From the NCBI GenBank assembly GCA_016124205.1, contig WGOD01000003.1, forward strand, positions 342,263 through 406,262: a stretch of DNA of 64,000 nucleotides, in the 5' to 3' direction. Position numbers and translations under genes: made by a program. Each line of letters begins with the position of its first letter. Position 1 is the stretch's first letter. The DNA is from Alphaproteobacteria bacterium (GTDB taxonomy: Bacteria > Pseudomonadota > Alphaproteobacteria > Caulobacterales > Maricaulaceae). A model generated the notes under the pieces. The model saw only the letters and a list, made by a program, of their open reading frames with translations, made no database searches and was not told where the DNA came from. Shown here in pieces: positions 8,836 through 15,848 of this stretch.

Positions 8836-8838
8836 TCG

Positions 8839-9213
8839 ATGACACGGGATTACACCCCGCTCGCGGCCACCGCATCACGGCTCATCGCCAAGTTCGGCGG
8901 AAGCGCCTTCCTCGTCGCGCGGACGCAGGCAGGGACCGCGTCGAACCCGGGGGAAGCATCGGAGGCGGAGACAGGCGTCAGCGCCGTCATCGTCGACTAC
9001 AGCACGCGTGAGCGTGAAGGAACGTCGATCGAGATTGGCGACCGGCGCGCGTATGTCAGCGCGCCTGCAGGTGCCGCGATCCCCGACCTCGCAACCCTCC
9101 TGCGTTTCAAGACGCCGGAGAATGTCGACTACCAGATCATGGAAGTGCGACCCATCCAGCCGGCCGGGCCGGGCAGTGTGGCTGTCCTGTTTGAGTGCCG
9201 GGTGAGAACCTGA
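8839..9213 (+). CDS. Probable head-tail adaptor/neck protein
   Basis: The 124-residue protein has a beta-rich pattern (YTPLAATASRLIAKFGG, GVSAVIVDYSTREREGTSIE, and YQIMEVRPIQPAGP at the end) that resembles small head-closure proteins which check the portal exit. It lies 3 bases after the connector gene. The order connector then adaptor matches lambda/HK97-type clusters. The family call is by pattern and location only. Confidence 0.68.
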   Translation: MTRDYTPLAATASRLIAKFGGSAFLVARTQAGTASNPGEASEAETGVSAVIVDYSTREREGTSIEIGDRRAYVSAPAGAAIPDLATLLRFKTPENVDYQIMEVRPIQPAGPGSVAVLFECRVRT

Positions 9214-9224
9214 AGGAGAAACCC

Positions 9225-9458
9225 ATGAAGACGATCATCAAGAACGGTTCGAACGAGCGCCGTGCATTCAAGACCGCCAGGGGAATGGCCATCCCGGAGC
9301 CGGGCGAAAGCCGCGAGGTCGAGGGACTTTCGCTCACGGCACAGACCCGCAAGGAGCTCGAAGCGATCGGCTACGAATTCGTGACCGCCAACACGAACGA
9401 ACAGACCGCCCCCGCCGCCGCCGCCACCGATTCCGCGAAGAAGGCCGGTAAGGCCTGA
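9225..9458 (+). CDS. Small phage protein, unknown function
   Basis: The 77-residue protein begins [20 protein letters not shown] and includes [16 protein letters not shown] and a low-complexity Ala-rich tail. ATG 9225 is selected because AAGGAG sits 7-8 bases upstream; a start at 9195 would overlap the previous gene. Small proteins with a short beta domain of this kind occur in connector regions, but no role is known. Confidence 0.65.
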   Translation: MKTIIKNGSNERRAFKTARGMAIPEPGESREVEGLSLTAQTRKELEAIGYEFVTANTNEQTAPAAAATDSAKKAGKA

Positions 9459-9459
9459 A

Positions 9460-10494
9460 ATGAGCCCGAGGGCGCAAGCCCGCCTGCTTGATCGCCTTGA
9501 GCGCCAGCATGGGCGCGCGGTCCGCCAGGCGTTCGAGAAAGCCATCCGGGAGCTGCGCGGCAATGCGAGCCTGGCCGAGCTCGCTCGCCTGATCGCGGCC
9601 GGCGATACAGTCGGCGTCCTCGCGGCGATCGGTGTCGGGACCGCCGTGTTCCGCGATTTCGAGACCGAAGTCGGTCGAGCCTTCGAAGGGGCGGGCCGCG
9701 CCTTCACATCGATGTTCCCGAAGCGTCTGCGCGATCCTCGTGGGCTTCGGGTCCAATTCCGCTTCGACATGCGCCATGCGGGCGCTGAGGCGTGGATCCG
9801 GCGCGAAGCCGCTGGCCTCGTCACCCGCATTGCCGACGACCAAGCGGCGGCGATCCGCAGCGTGCTCGAGGACAATCTTGCTCGAGGCGTCAACCCGCGC
9901 ACCTCTGCAACCCGCCTGGTCGGCAGGATTGACCCTCAGACCGGTCGCCGAAGTGGCGGCATCATCGGTCTCTCCGGCCCTCAGACGCGCTACCTGGCGA
10001 ATGCCCGGCGCTATCTCGAAAGCGGCGACACCCGGTATTTCGGGCTGGAGCTGCGCGACCGGCGGCTTGATACAACCGTGCGCGCCGCATTCTCGAGCGG
10101 GCGACCGGTTGCAGGCGAACTGAGGGAGAGGGTTCTTGATCGGTATTCGAACCGGATGCTTCAGCATCGGGGCGAAACCGTCTCACGCACCGAAACCCTG
10201 AACGCGCTTCGCGCTGGAAAGCACGAGGCGTTCGTGCAGGGTGCGGAGACGGCTGGGGTCGATGCCCGGCATATCGAACGCGAGTGGGACGCCTCCCGCG
10301 ATTCCGCGACCCGCGAGACCCATGCGGCCGCGGACGGACAGAAGGTGACCGGTGAGGAACCGTTCATCGTCGGTGGATTCCAGATGCGCTATCCGGGCGA
10401 CACGAGCCTTGGCGCACCGATCAAAGAGATCGCGCGCTGCCGCTGCCATGAGATCCACCGTGTCGACTGGATCGGGCGGCTCGCCGATGGGTAA
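9460..10494 (+). CDS. Minor head protein, Mu gpF/SPP1 gp7 family
   Basis: The 344-residue product is a head morphogenesis protein associated with the portal in early assembly. Its C-terminal third holds the family signature: [34 protein letters not shown] and [12 protein letters not shown], with conserved His and Cys residues. RAEQ-like central helices ([19 protein letters not shown]) are also typical. It is placed later in the cluster than usual, after the connectors rather than next to the portal. It begins one base after the preceding stop and overlaps the next gene by 8 bases. Confidence 0.85.
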   Translation: MSPRAQARLLDRLERQHGRAVRQAFEKAIRELRGNASLAELARLIAAGDTVGVLAAIGVGTAVFRDFETEVGRAFEGAGRAFTSMFPKRLRDPRGLRVQFRFDMRHAGAEAWIRREAAGLVTRIADDQAAAIRSVLEDNLARGVNPRTSATRLVGRIDPQTGRRSGGIIGLSGPQTRYLANARRYLESGDTRYFGLELRDRRLDTTVRAAFSSGRPVAGELRERVLDRYSNRMLQHRGETVSRTETLNALRAGKHEAFVQGAETAGVDARHIEREWDASRDSATRETHAAADGQKVTGEEPFIVGGFQMRYPGDTSLGAPIKEIARCRCHEIHRVDWIGRLADG

Positions 10495-10939
10495 GAAGTT
10501 CAGTGCGGCGGTGTCTGATTGGGTCCGCCAGTCGCAAGCAATCACCGACGCGGTCATCAAGACCTCGGCGCAGCGCCTGATGGAGCGAGCGAACCTCGAT
10601 GGCCCAAGCGTCGGGCGGGGGGCCAGCGCGGGCAAGGGCGGACGGATGCCGCGGGTGACCGGCTTCCTCAAGAATTCCGCGAGAGCCGAGATCGGTTCAA
10701 TGCCGGCAGGACCACGCACGAACTCGGGAGACGCCACGTTCGGCGACGATGACTGGCGCGGAGGCGTCACCCTGGTCATCGCGCAGATGAAACCGGGCGA
10801 CGTCCTCTTCATGGGATGGTCCGCCGTCTACGCCCGCAAGATGGAGCAGCGCTACGGCTTCATGAAGGGCGCTGCGATGGAGTGGCAGGGCATCGTGAGC
10901 GATGTCGTGGCCGAAGTACGGGCAAGGATAGGCGGATGA
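10487..10939 (+). CDS. HK97 gp10-like neck/tail-completion protein
   Basis: The 150-residue product has [21 protein letters not shown] at the N-terminus, [18 protein letters not shown] in the middle and [18 protein letters not shown] near the end. These positions match the gp10/tail-completion pattern, where Y-A-(R)-x-x-E-Y/RYGF is conserved. ATG 10487 lies within the end of the preceding gene; the earlier in-frame start at 10352 would be deep inside that gene. It overlaps the following gene by 4 bases. It probably joins head and tail. Confidence 0.8.
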   Translation: MGKKFSAAVSDWVRQSQAITDAVIKTSAQRLMERANLDGPSVGRGASAGKGGRMPRVTGFLKNSARAEIGSMPAGPRTNSGDATFGDDDWRGGVTLVIAQMKPGDVLFMGWSAVYARKMEQRYGFMKGAAMEWQGIVSDVVAEVRARIGG

Positions 10940-11355
10940 GCAATGCAGCGATCCGCGCGGCGTTGAACGCGCGCATGGAAGCCTTCCCGGCCGGAACACT
11001 CGCTCAGGACCGGATCTCATATCAGGGCTGGAAAGACTTCACGCCGCCGAAGGACGGGCTCTGGATCGAGCTTGCGCACTTCCCGTCCGAGCCGCGCCGG
11101 TTGTTCTTCGCCGACGGCGCGACCCGTCGATACGCCGGCTACATGCAGGCGACCGTCTGCTCGCGGCGCGGTCTCGGAACGAAGGCGATCGACACGCTCG
11201 CCGATGCGGTCGCGACGCACTTCCCGGAAGGGCAGAGGATGACGGATTCCGGCGTGACCGTGCGCGTCATTGCCGAGCCGGCTCCTCTCTCCGTTGTCGA
11301 GGACGACGGCATTCTCATGCTGCCGGTTCCGATCCGGTACGAAGCCATCATCTGA
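10936..11355 (+). CDS. Tail terminator-type protein (DUF4128-like)
   Basis: The 139-residue product begins [20 protein letters not shown] and has YLQ-like beta segments and PVPIRYEAII at its end. This agrees with the DUF4128 tail terminator proteins that cap the tail tube and join it to the head. It lies directly before the tail-tube gene. The ATGA overlap with the upstream gene indicates coupled translation. A classical terminator hairpin follows before the next gene. Confidence 0.75.
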   Translation: MSNAAIRAALNARMEAFPAGTLAQDRISYQGWKDFTPPKDGLWIELAHFPSEPRRLFFADGATRRYAGYMQATVCSRRGLGTKAIDTLADAVATHFPEGQRMTDSGVTVRVIAEPAPLSVVEDDGILMLPVPIRYEAII

Positions 11356-11399
11356 TCGCCGCGAAGGCGTGACGGCGCGGTCCCGACTGACCGCAACCC

Positions 11400-11422
11400 G
11401 CCCCGGCTCACGGGGCTTTTTT
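11400..11422 (+). terminator. Rho-independent terminator before tail-tube gene
   Basis: GCCCCG (11400-11405), a 5-base loop and CGGGGC (11411-11416) are followed by six T residues, the most canonical terminator in the prophage. It separates the head/connector operon from the tail-tube gene, whose start is 23 bases further on. Confidence 0.85.
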
Positions 11423-11444
11423 CATGACAGAAGGAGCCCTGACG

Positions 11445-11924
11445 ATGGGTACCAAAGCTGGCGCCAAACTCTATGTCGCCGAAGAACTGCAAGACGATAC
11501 CGACCTCAACCAGGCGGGGTTCGAAGCTCTGACCTGGGTGCTGGTCAAGGATGTCGGAACCTTCCCCGAATACGGCCGGAACGAAGCGACGGCGACTTAC
11601 GACGCCTTCAGCGGAATCGTGAAGGGCAAGGGGTCGAACAACGCCGGTGATGGCGATTTCATCATGGCCTACGACCCGACCGATGCCGGACAGGTCCAGA
11701 TGCGCTCACGCGGCGCACAGCGCCGGAACGTGTGCTTCAAGATCGAGCACGCGGACGCCACCGGGACGGCCAACGGCGACAAGACCGCGACGATGGACTA
11801 CCTGCGCGGCGTCCTCAGCGGTCCGCGAAGCCCGGCGGGTGGCACGAGCGACTTCGAGCGTGAAGCCTACTCGTTCGGCAACAATCAGCACCTGCGCGTC
11901 CTGCCGGCGACGATCTCGATCTGA
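11445..11924 (+). CDS. Major tail (tube) protein
   Basis: The 159-residue product begins MGTKAGAKLYVAEE and has FEALTWVLVKDVGTFPEYGR, VVKGKG-like GIVKGKGSNNAGDGDF and FKIEHADATGTANGDK. This is the pattern of major tail-tube proteins of siphoviruses. ATG 11445 is chosen because AAGGAG lies 12 bases upstream; an earlier in-frame ATG at 11424 overlaps the terminator tail. It is flanked by two terminators, one at each end, consistent with an individually expressed and abundant protein. Confidence 0.85.
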   Translation: MGTKAGAKLYVAEELQDDTDLNQAGFEALTWVLVKDVGTFPEYGRNEATATYDAFSGIVKGKGSNNAGDGDFIMAYDPTDAGQVQMRSRGAQRRNVCFKIEHADATGTANGDKTATMDYLRGVLSGPRSPAGGTSDFEREAYSFGNNQHLRVLPATISI

Positions 11925-11930
11925 GCCATC

Positions 11931-11960
11931 CCGCCCGGCGCATGGAACCGCGCCGGGCGG
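11931..11960 (+). terminator. Terminator-like hairpin after tail-tube gene
   Basis: A perfect 11-bp stem, CCGCCCGGCGC (11931-11941) with GCGCCGGGCGG (11950-11960), around an 8-base loop begins 6 bases after the tail-tube stop. It is followed by ACTTCCTT rather than a T run, so it may slow rather than end transcription. Confidence 0.6.
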
Positions 11961-11985
11961 ACTTCCTTCCAACTAAACAGAAAGG

Positions 11986-12005
11986 GCGCGGCTTCCGCGC
12001 TTATT
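11986..12005 (+). terminator. Small hairpin just upstream of tail chaperone start
   Basis: GCGCGG (11986-11991), loop CTT, and CCGCGC (11995-12000) are followed by TTATT only five bases before the tail chaperone ATG at 12010. No normal ribosome site is visible apart from the purines in the 5' side of this hairpin. It could lower expression of the chaperone relative to the tube protein. Confidence 0.45.
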
Positions 12006-12009
12006 CCTC

Positions 12010-12438
12010 ATGGATCTTTCCGAGATCAAAGCGAAAACCAAAGACCTCCACATCACGCACCCTGGCACCGGCCTGCCGCTCGGCTGGGTTTTCGAGCTGG
12101 TCTTCCCGGGCCATCCGCGGATCATCGCGGCCGAGACGCAGCATGGAAAGCGCGTGCACAAGCGCAACGGCGATCTCGACGTGAAGGCGCAGCGCACTCT
12201 GATGATCGAGATCAGCGCGGCATCGGTCGAGAACTGGCGGTTCGAAAACGAGGACGGCACGCCGAGCAAGTTCACGATCAGGGGCGACAAGCCGAGCTTC
12301 GATCGAGACATGCTGAGGGGCTACTTCGAAGATGCCCAGTACGGCTGGCTGCGTGAGCAGATCGCGGCGGCCTATGAGGACCGCTCCGATTTTTTCCCGG
12401 CATCGCCGGTCAACTCGAAGGCCTCCGCCAAGTCGTAG
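12010..12438 (+). CDS. Tail assembly chaperone (G-type product)
   Basis: The 142-residue zero-frame product begins MDLSEIKAKTKDLHITHPGTG and continues with LGWVFELVFPGHPRIIAAE, matching the small chaperones that, in lambda, correspond to gpG. It coats the tape measure during tail assembly. The stop TAG is at 12436-12438. A T-TTT-TTC slippery heptamer at 12390-12396 lies 14 codons before that stop, and the minus-one frame stays open for 129 further codons. This gives a fusion equivalent to gpGT. It lies in the expected place after the tube gene. Confidence 0.85.
   Translation: MDLSEIKAKTKDLHITHPGTGLPLGWVFELVFPGHPRIIAAETQHGKRVHKRNGDLDVKAQRTLMIEISAASVENWRFENEDGTPSKFTIRGDKPSFDRDMLRGYFEDAQYGWLREQIAAAYEDRSDFFPASPVNSKASAKS
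12390..12396 (+). other. Programmed -1 ribosomal frameshift site
   Basis: The heptamer T TTT TTC is positioned so that the zero frame reads TTT TTC and the minus-one frame reads TTT TTT, the X XXY YYZ arrangement. Frame change joins residues 1-129 of the 12010 gene to the 129-codon frame ending at 12785, making a product of about 258 residues. A GC-rich region follows that could fold, but I did not confirm a stimulatory structure. Confidence 0.85.
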
Positions 12439-12785
12439 CCTTCGTCGGCCGGTGGGATACGGCCCATCGTTTCGAGAAAGACGGCCAGCCGGAGACGCGC
12501 CTGGAGTTTTACGAGCGGTTCGGGCAGTCGCGTAAAATCCCCGAGGAACCCGATGTGCCGGAAGGGGCGGAAAGCTTTCTCGGCTTCTTCTGGTTCCTCG
12601 CCCGCCAGCGGCAATGGGCGGACGGCACGCCGCAGCCGATTCCGTTGCGGGAGATCGAGGCCGCATCACGAATGACCGGCATCCCGGTCGGGCCGGACGA
12701 GACGTTCGCGCTCACCGAAATGGACCGCGCCTGGTGCAACGGCTTTATCCAGACCGCGAATGAAGCGATCGAAGCCGCGAAGTGA
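12396..12785 (+). CDS. Tail assembly chaperone, frameshift extension (T-type domain)
   Basis: This 129-codon minus-one frame has no suitable start of its own near the beginning; its first ATG-like codon is a GTG at 12555, in the middle. Sequence such as VVAFVGRWDTAHRFEKDGQP, EFYERFGQSRKIPEEPDVPE and FLGFFWFLARQRQWADG is protein-like along its whole length. It should be made only as the C-terminal half of a gpGT-type fusion through the slippery site at 12390. The T domain contacts the tail-tube protein in lambda. The stop TGA at 12783-12785 is 6 bases from the end of the oppositely oriented zinc-ribbon gene. Confidence 0.82.
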   Translation, partial: PGIAGQLEGLRQVVAFVGRWDTAHRFEKDGQPETRLEFYERFGQSRKIPEEPDVPEGAESFLGFFWFLARQRQWADGTPQPIPLREIEAASRMTGIPVGPDETFALTEMDRAWCNGFIQTANEAIEAAK

Positions 12786-12791
12786 CGCAGC

Positions 12792-13079
12792 CTACTTCGG
12801 TGTTTCCAGTTTCACTTCGCTGTGACCGCAGGCACCACATTTCAGGTGACGGTTTGTCGCGCCGAGCCTGCCAAGCGTCGCATGAGGAACGCTCTTCTCA
12901 GTGCGGAACTCCAGGGCTCCGCAGGCCGGGCAAGCCTGACCGGGTGCTTTGTTTAACCGATCTTCGAGCGTGGCAATCCGCGCCTCCAATTCCGGCACCT
13001 TCGCCGCATTCTCTCGCATTTCTCGCCAGACCGCCCAGTGGTCGAGAATCCCCTTGATGTCCGAAAGGCCCAACGCCAT
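12792..13079 (-). CDS. Small zinc-ribbon protein with coiled coil
   Basis: The 95-residue protein has an N-terminal segment (MALGLSDIKGILDHWAVWRE), a predicted coiled coil around ENAAKVPELEARIATLEDRL, and a C-terminal CPAC ... CGAC zinc ribbon with two Cys pairs. Zinc ribbons often bind nucleic acid or protein. A strong GGGGGAG ribosome site precedes its ATG. It is transcribed against the tail operon. Its start codon overlaps that of the plus-strand gene at 13078 through a shared CATG. Function unknown; it may belong to the minus-strand group led by the RHH gene. Confidence 0.72.
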   Translation of the reverse strand: MALGLSDIKGILDHWAVWREMRENAAKVPELEARIATLEDRLNKAPGQACPACGALEFRTEKSVPHATLGRLGATNRHLKCGACGHSEVKLETPK

Positions 13080-13281
13080 GACTGATCTCCCCCGCTTTCA
13101 ACACGCCGACAAAGGCATGACGCGCTTCCCGCCGAACGTGGAACAAATCAGCGTGAAACGCGAATCCAGCCGGGTCTGGCTCACCATGCGGCGCAACGAT
13201 GTCGAGCTGAGCTTCCCCCTCGAGGACGGCGACGTCGAGCATCTGGTGGCGCTGCTGCAAGGGGCGCCAGCAGGTCGCTAA
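13078..13281 (+). CDS. Small phage protein, unknown function
   Basis: The 67-residue protein begins MTDLPRFQHADKGMTRFPPN and has a compact beta-type region with VKRESSRVWLTMRRNDVEL and a Leu-rich C-terminal helix. Its ATG shares bases with the start codon of the minus-strand gene ending at 12792, and its TAA overlaps the stop of the minus-strand gene starting at 13634. It is thus locked at both ends between opposing genes. The ribosome site is a modest GAAAGG. No known family recognised. Confidence 0.6.
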   Translation: MTDLPRFQHADKGMTRFPPNVEQISVKRESSRVWLTMRRNDVELSFPLEDGDVEHLVALLQGAPAGR

Positions 13282-13634
13282 TCGTCGATTTTCAGGAAGG
13301 CTCGTCGCGCTCGGTCATCACCGAGTAACCAGACGATCTGGGACAGGCGCCATACGATTTGCCCGGCTACAAGAAAGAGGATCGAAACCGCTATCGAACT
13401 CGCTCCGGCAAGGAGCCAAGCAAGGTTGAATGGCAAGTCGGAAACCGGGCTCGGGTGGGAGAAGGCCCGGTAAAGCGCAGCGAGGCCACCGACAAAAAAC
13501 ACCGCCGCAGCGACAGCCGGGGCGATCGAAACGAACTCGCTGGAGAGCTTGGCCGGGTCGCGCAGAGAGTCGTCTGATGGACCTTCATCAATGACACGAT
13601 CCGGTTCGTTCGGGTCTACGGCAGGAGAAGGCAT
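13278..13634 (-). CDS. Small two-helix membrane protein
   Basis: The 118-residue protein has an acidic N-terminal 30 residues, a hydrophobic segment at about 36-57 (VSIAPAVAAAVFFVGGLAAL), and a second at about 70-95 (LAWLLAGASSIAVSILFLVA), followed by a short charged tail. GGAG lies 6 bases before the ATG. It is in the minus-strand group inside the tail module. Possible roles are superinfection exclusion or an inner-membrane helper, but nothing in the sequence decides this. Confidence 0.68.
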   Translation of the reverse strand: MPSPAVDPNEPDRVIDEGPSDDSLRDPAKLSSEFVSIAPAVAAAVFFVGGLAALYRAFSHPSPVSDLPFNLAWLLAGASSIAVSILFLVAGQIVWRLSQIVWLLGDDRARRAFLKIDD

Positions 13635-13697
13635 GAATAGCTCCGATCAACTCGGACGCACCACGGTTCACCGCAACGAAAAAGTCAAGTTGAAGGG

Positions 13698-13883
13698 CTA
13701 TTCCTCGGCCAACGCACGCTCAACGAGCCGGCGGATAGCTTCGGGGCGATTGGGGAGGTCGTCTTGCTTGCGTCGCCAGTCGTCAACGCGAGCGATCATG
13801 TCAACGTGCATACGAACATTCACCGCCATCGTATCGACCGGCGGGCGTCCCATTCGTGACTTTTTAGCGCTACCTGTTGACAT
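13698..13883 (-). CDS. Ribbon-helix-helix transcriptional regulator
   Basis: The 61-residue product contains GRPPVDTMAVNVRMHVDMIAR followed by a helix and RPEAIRRLVERALAEE. This is the short beta strand plus two helices of MetJ/Arc-type regulators, which bind DNA as dimers with the strand in the major groove. ATG 13883 is chosen; a GTG at 13949 would add 22 residues without RHH character. It has no clear ribosome site and may be leaderless. It is divergently arranged against the S24-like operon, so it probably represses that operon and itself from the 13.85-13.98 kb region. Confidence 0.78.
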   Translation of the reverse strand: MSTGSAKKSRMGRPPVDTMAVNVRMHVDMIARVDDWRRKQDDLPNRPEAIRRLVERALAEE

Positions 13884-13977
13884 CGTGACTTGTTGATGCC
13901 ACAAACTAACGAGCCGGGCAAGTGTTGGCGCACTCGACCCGGCTCTCACCGAAAGCTGATCTTAGGAGGATCAAGCC
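13853..13977. promoter_or_regulatory. Divergent control region with repeated CGTGACTT boxes
   Basis: The region contains two copies of CGTGACTT, at 13855-13862 and 13884-13891, 29 bases apart (start to start), flanking the start of the RHH gene. These are candidate RHH operators. A TTGACA at 13877-13882 could be a -35 box for the plus-strand operon, but the -10 is weak. The plus-strand gene at 13978 has an excellent AGGAGG ribosome site 8 bases from its ATG. No regulation has been demonstrated. Confidence 0.5.
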
Positions 13978-14349
13978 ATGGCTACGGGCCAGTCTAGCTT
14001 TTTCGAACCCCCGGTTCCAGCGTCCGCGCTGAAGCACCCGGATTTGCGCATTCAGCAGGTTCTCTGCGATGCGATGGAGCCGACATACCGGCGGGGCCGC
14101 GACTACGTGATGGTGCTGCCGGTGGACCGGTATCAATACCCGTCCATCTACGTCATCGAGCTTTGCGGCGAGCCCATCATCCGGCGTGTCGAGCGCCGTC
14201 TCGATGGCCGCTACGAGATCATGACCGACCGGAAGGAATACTCGAACCACTTCCTGACGCATCAGGAATTCAACGATTGCGTTCTCGGGATCGTGGTCGC
14301 GGACATCAAGGTCCGTGACGAGCGGATGATCCGGGAGGTGACGCAATGA
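13978..14349 (+). CDS. S24/LexA-fold protein lacking the Ser-Lys dyad (copy 1)
   Basis: The 123-residue protein aligns by eye with the C-terminal domain of LexA/CI-type S24 peptidases. CDAMEPTYRRGRDYVMVLPV matches the GDSMEPT-x-x-x-GD-V region, and GEPIIRRVERR matches the GE-L-V-K-R segment. The catalytic Ser is Ala32 and the Lys is Arg69, so self-cleavage is not expected. There is no helix-turn-helix. It is the first gene of a four-gene operon with AGGAGG ribosome site and overlaps the second gene by 4 bases. A binding or sensing role, possibly modulating a repressor or RecA-linked process, is inference. Confidence 0.72.
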   Translation: MATGQSSFFEPPVPASALKHPDLRIQQVLCDAMEPTYRRGRDYVMVLPVDRYQYPSIYVIELCGEPIIRRVERRLDGRYEIMTDRKEYSNHFLTHQEFNDCVLGIVVADIKVRDERMIREVTQ

Positions 14350-14681
14350 ACGGCCAACCGAACATCGCGCAGGAGATACTGGAAGGCCGCCCCTTCTTTC
14401 TCACCGTCGCGGACGGCGATGTGACGCCGCAGCTGAATGCAGGCGACCGTGCTCAAACGGAACCCCTCGACGGATATGAGGGCGCGGCGCTATACGCGCT
14501 TCACATTGATGGAGAGCTGGCAATTCGCCGGGTCACGCGCCAGGCGGGCGGGATCATGCTGGTTTCGCATGACAGCGACGGCGCACCCATTCAGAAGATG
14601 GCTTGGGCCGAATTTGAAGATGCCGTTGTCGGCCGCGTGGTGGCCGTTGTTCGCGAACTCTATTTTGGGGGGCTGAACTGA
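14346..14681 (+). CDS. S24/LexA-fold protein lacking the Ser-Lys dyad (copy 2)
   Basis: The 111-residue protein repeats the S24 C-terminal pattern. LTVADGDVTPQLNAGDRAQ corresponds to the S-M-E-P-T loop and GD strand. LYALHIDGELAIRRVTRQAG corresponds to the strand carrying the Lys. VVGRVVAVVREL is the typical closing strand. Ser is replaced by Asp25 and Lys by Arg61. It thus lacks the same two catalytic residues as the gene before it, with which it overlaps (ATGA). It has no DNA-binding domain. The two genes probably derive from a duplication and could form a hetero-pair. Confidence 0.72.
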   Translation: MNGQPNIAQEILEGRPFFLTVADGDVTPQLNAGDRAQTEPLDGYEGAALYALHIDGELAIRRVTRQAGGIMLVSHDSDGAPIQKMAWAEFEDAVVGRVVAVVRELYFGGLN

Positions 14682-15313
14682 TGGCCGCCACAAAGAAGAG
14701 TGTCGCAATCGAGTTGCCACGACTGGCAATTGAGACCATCGAAATACCGATCGAGGGAGATAGCCCGCTTATCGTTCATGCCTTCTCCAAGAAGGCGCGG
14801 GAGCAAATGCTCGCGAAGCAAACAAAGAAGGCGACGGCGGGGCGGGCCGCAAAGAACCCGTGGATGGATTTCTGCGAAAGCCTTTATTGGCTTGACGGAA
14901 TGCCAGACGAACCGACGGAAGCCGATATCGAAAAGGGCCGGTTCGGTTTTCCGGCGGTCGCATTCAAATCGGCGATGGTCACGGCCTGCACGTCGATAGG
15001 CGGGATCACAAAGGTCGCGGCGCGGCAAGCCTTCCATGTCGAGGGCGAATTCGTCGAGCTTGGCGGTTCGGTGCCAGCGATGCGCGAAGACGTTGCACGG
15101 GTCGGTATGGGGACCGCTGATCTTCGCTATCGCGGAGAGTTCGATCCCTGGACGGCAGTTTTGACGGTGAAGTTCAACGCGAACGTCATGTCAGCGGCGC
15201 AGGTCGTCAATCTTTGCCAGACGGCCGGGTTCGCTGTCGGCGTCGGCGACTGGAGACCGGAACGCGACGGTGTCTATGGCCGGTTTCACGTCGCGACGGA
15301 GGCGAAGTCATGA
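14681..15313 (+). CDS. Possible RAMP/Cas7-like phage protein
   Basis: The 210-residue protein shows three elements reminiscent of Cas7-type RAMP proteins: an opening beta strand (IETIEIPIEGDSPLIVHAF), a helix after FPAVAFKSAMVTACTSIGG similar to the IP-x-S-x-K-G-x-x-R element, and a Gly-rich end, FAVGVGDWRPERDGVYGRF. Related phage proteins share the G-x-G-x-W-R-P-E motif. No catalytic site is evident. It overlaps neighbours by 1 and 4 bases in a compact operon. If the fold is right, RNA or single-stranded DNA binding is plausible. The fold is inference and needs structure prediction. Confidence 0.5.
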   Translation: MAATKKSVAIELPRLAIETIEIPIEGDSPLIVHAFSKKAREQMLAKQTKKATAGRAAKNPWMDFCESLYWLDGMPDEPTEADIEKGRFGFPAVAFKSAMVTACTSIGGITKVAARQAFHVEGEFVELGGSVPAMREDVARVGMGTADLRYRGEFDPWTAVLTVKFNANVMSAAQVVNLCQTAGFAVGVGDWRPERDGVYGRFHVATEAKS

Positions 15314-15789
15314 CCCGGTATGCATGGAAGCCCGAGAGCCGGTTGAAGCTGGACGCACAGGCGGCGGGTGAGGAAATCGAACGCATCCGGCTGGCAAGGA
15401 ATGGCCGGCTGACCAGCGAGGCGGTGGTTGAGGCGGCTCGGGAAGAGGCAAGCCCGCTTCACAGCGCGTTCGAGTGGGATGACGAGACCGCCGCACACGA
15501 ATACCGCGTCACTCAGGCGGCGCACCTGATCCGTTCGATCACACTCGTCCCGGAGGATGCAGCGGGTCAGCCTGACAGGCCGGTGCGGGCTTTCGTGAAT
15601 GTCCGCGTCGATGAGGACCGGAGCTATACGTCGACCGCTCACGCCCTGAGTGACGAAGCGCTCCGTGCGCAGGTTCTCGAACAGGCGTGGAAGGAAATCG
15701 AGGCATGGAAGCGCAAATATGCGGACCTCGTTGAGTTCGCCCGGCTGTTCGGGGTGATCGAAAAACTCAAGGACGAAAACGCGGCCTAG
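15310..15789 (+). CDS. Conserved phage protein of the SPLH-EWDD type, unknown function
   Basis: The 159-residue protein has the string LTSEAVVEAAREEASPLHSA followed by FEWDDETAAHEYRVTQAAHL, which I recognise as a recurrent phage family of unknown function. A middle beta segment (VRAFVNVRVDEDRSYTST) and C-terminal helices (AQVLEQAWKEIEAWKRKYAD) follow. ATG 15310 overlaps the previous stop by 4 bases; a start at 15214 would run within that gene. It is the last gene of the S24-like operon and is followed by the pentamer array. Co-occurrence with the RAMP-like gene suggests they act together. Confidence 0.6.
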   Translation: MTRYAWKPESRLKLDAQAAGEEIERIRLARNGRLTSEAVVEAAREEASPLHSAFEWDDETAAHEYRVTQAAHLIRSITLVPEDAAGQPDRPVRAFVNVRVDEDRSYTSTAHALSDEALRAQVLEQAWKEIEAWKRKYADLVEFARLFGVIEKLKDENAA

Positions 15790-15848
15790 CTGCGGGTGTT
15801 ACGGCGGGAGTTCACCACTCAACCCCGCGCCCGGTAGGGCAACAGGCA

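Noticed and set aside
12555..12785. Independent 76-residue gene starting at GTG 12555
   Set aside because: The same frame is protein-like well upstream to the slippery site, so it is the frameshift extension of the tail chaperone.
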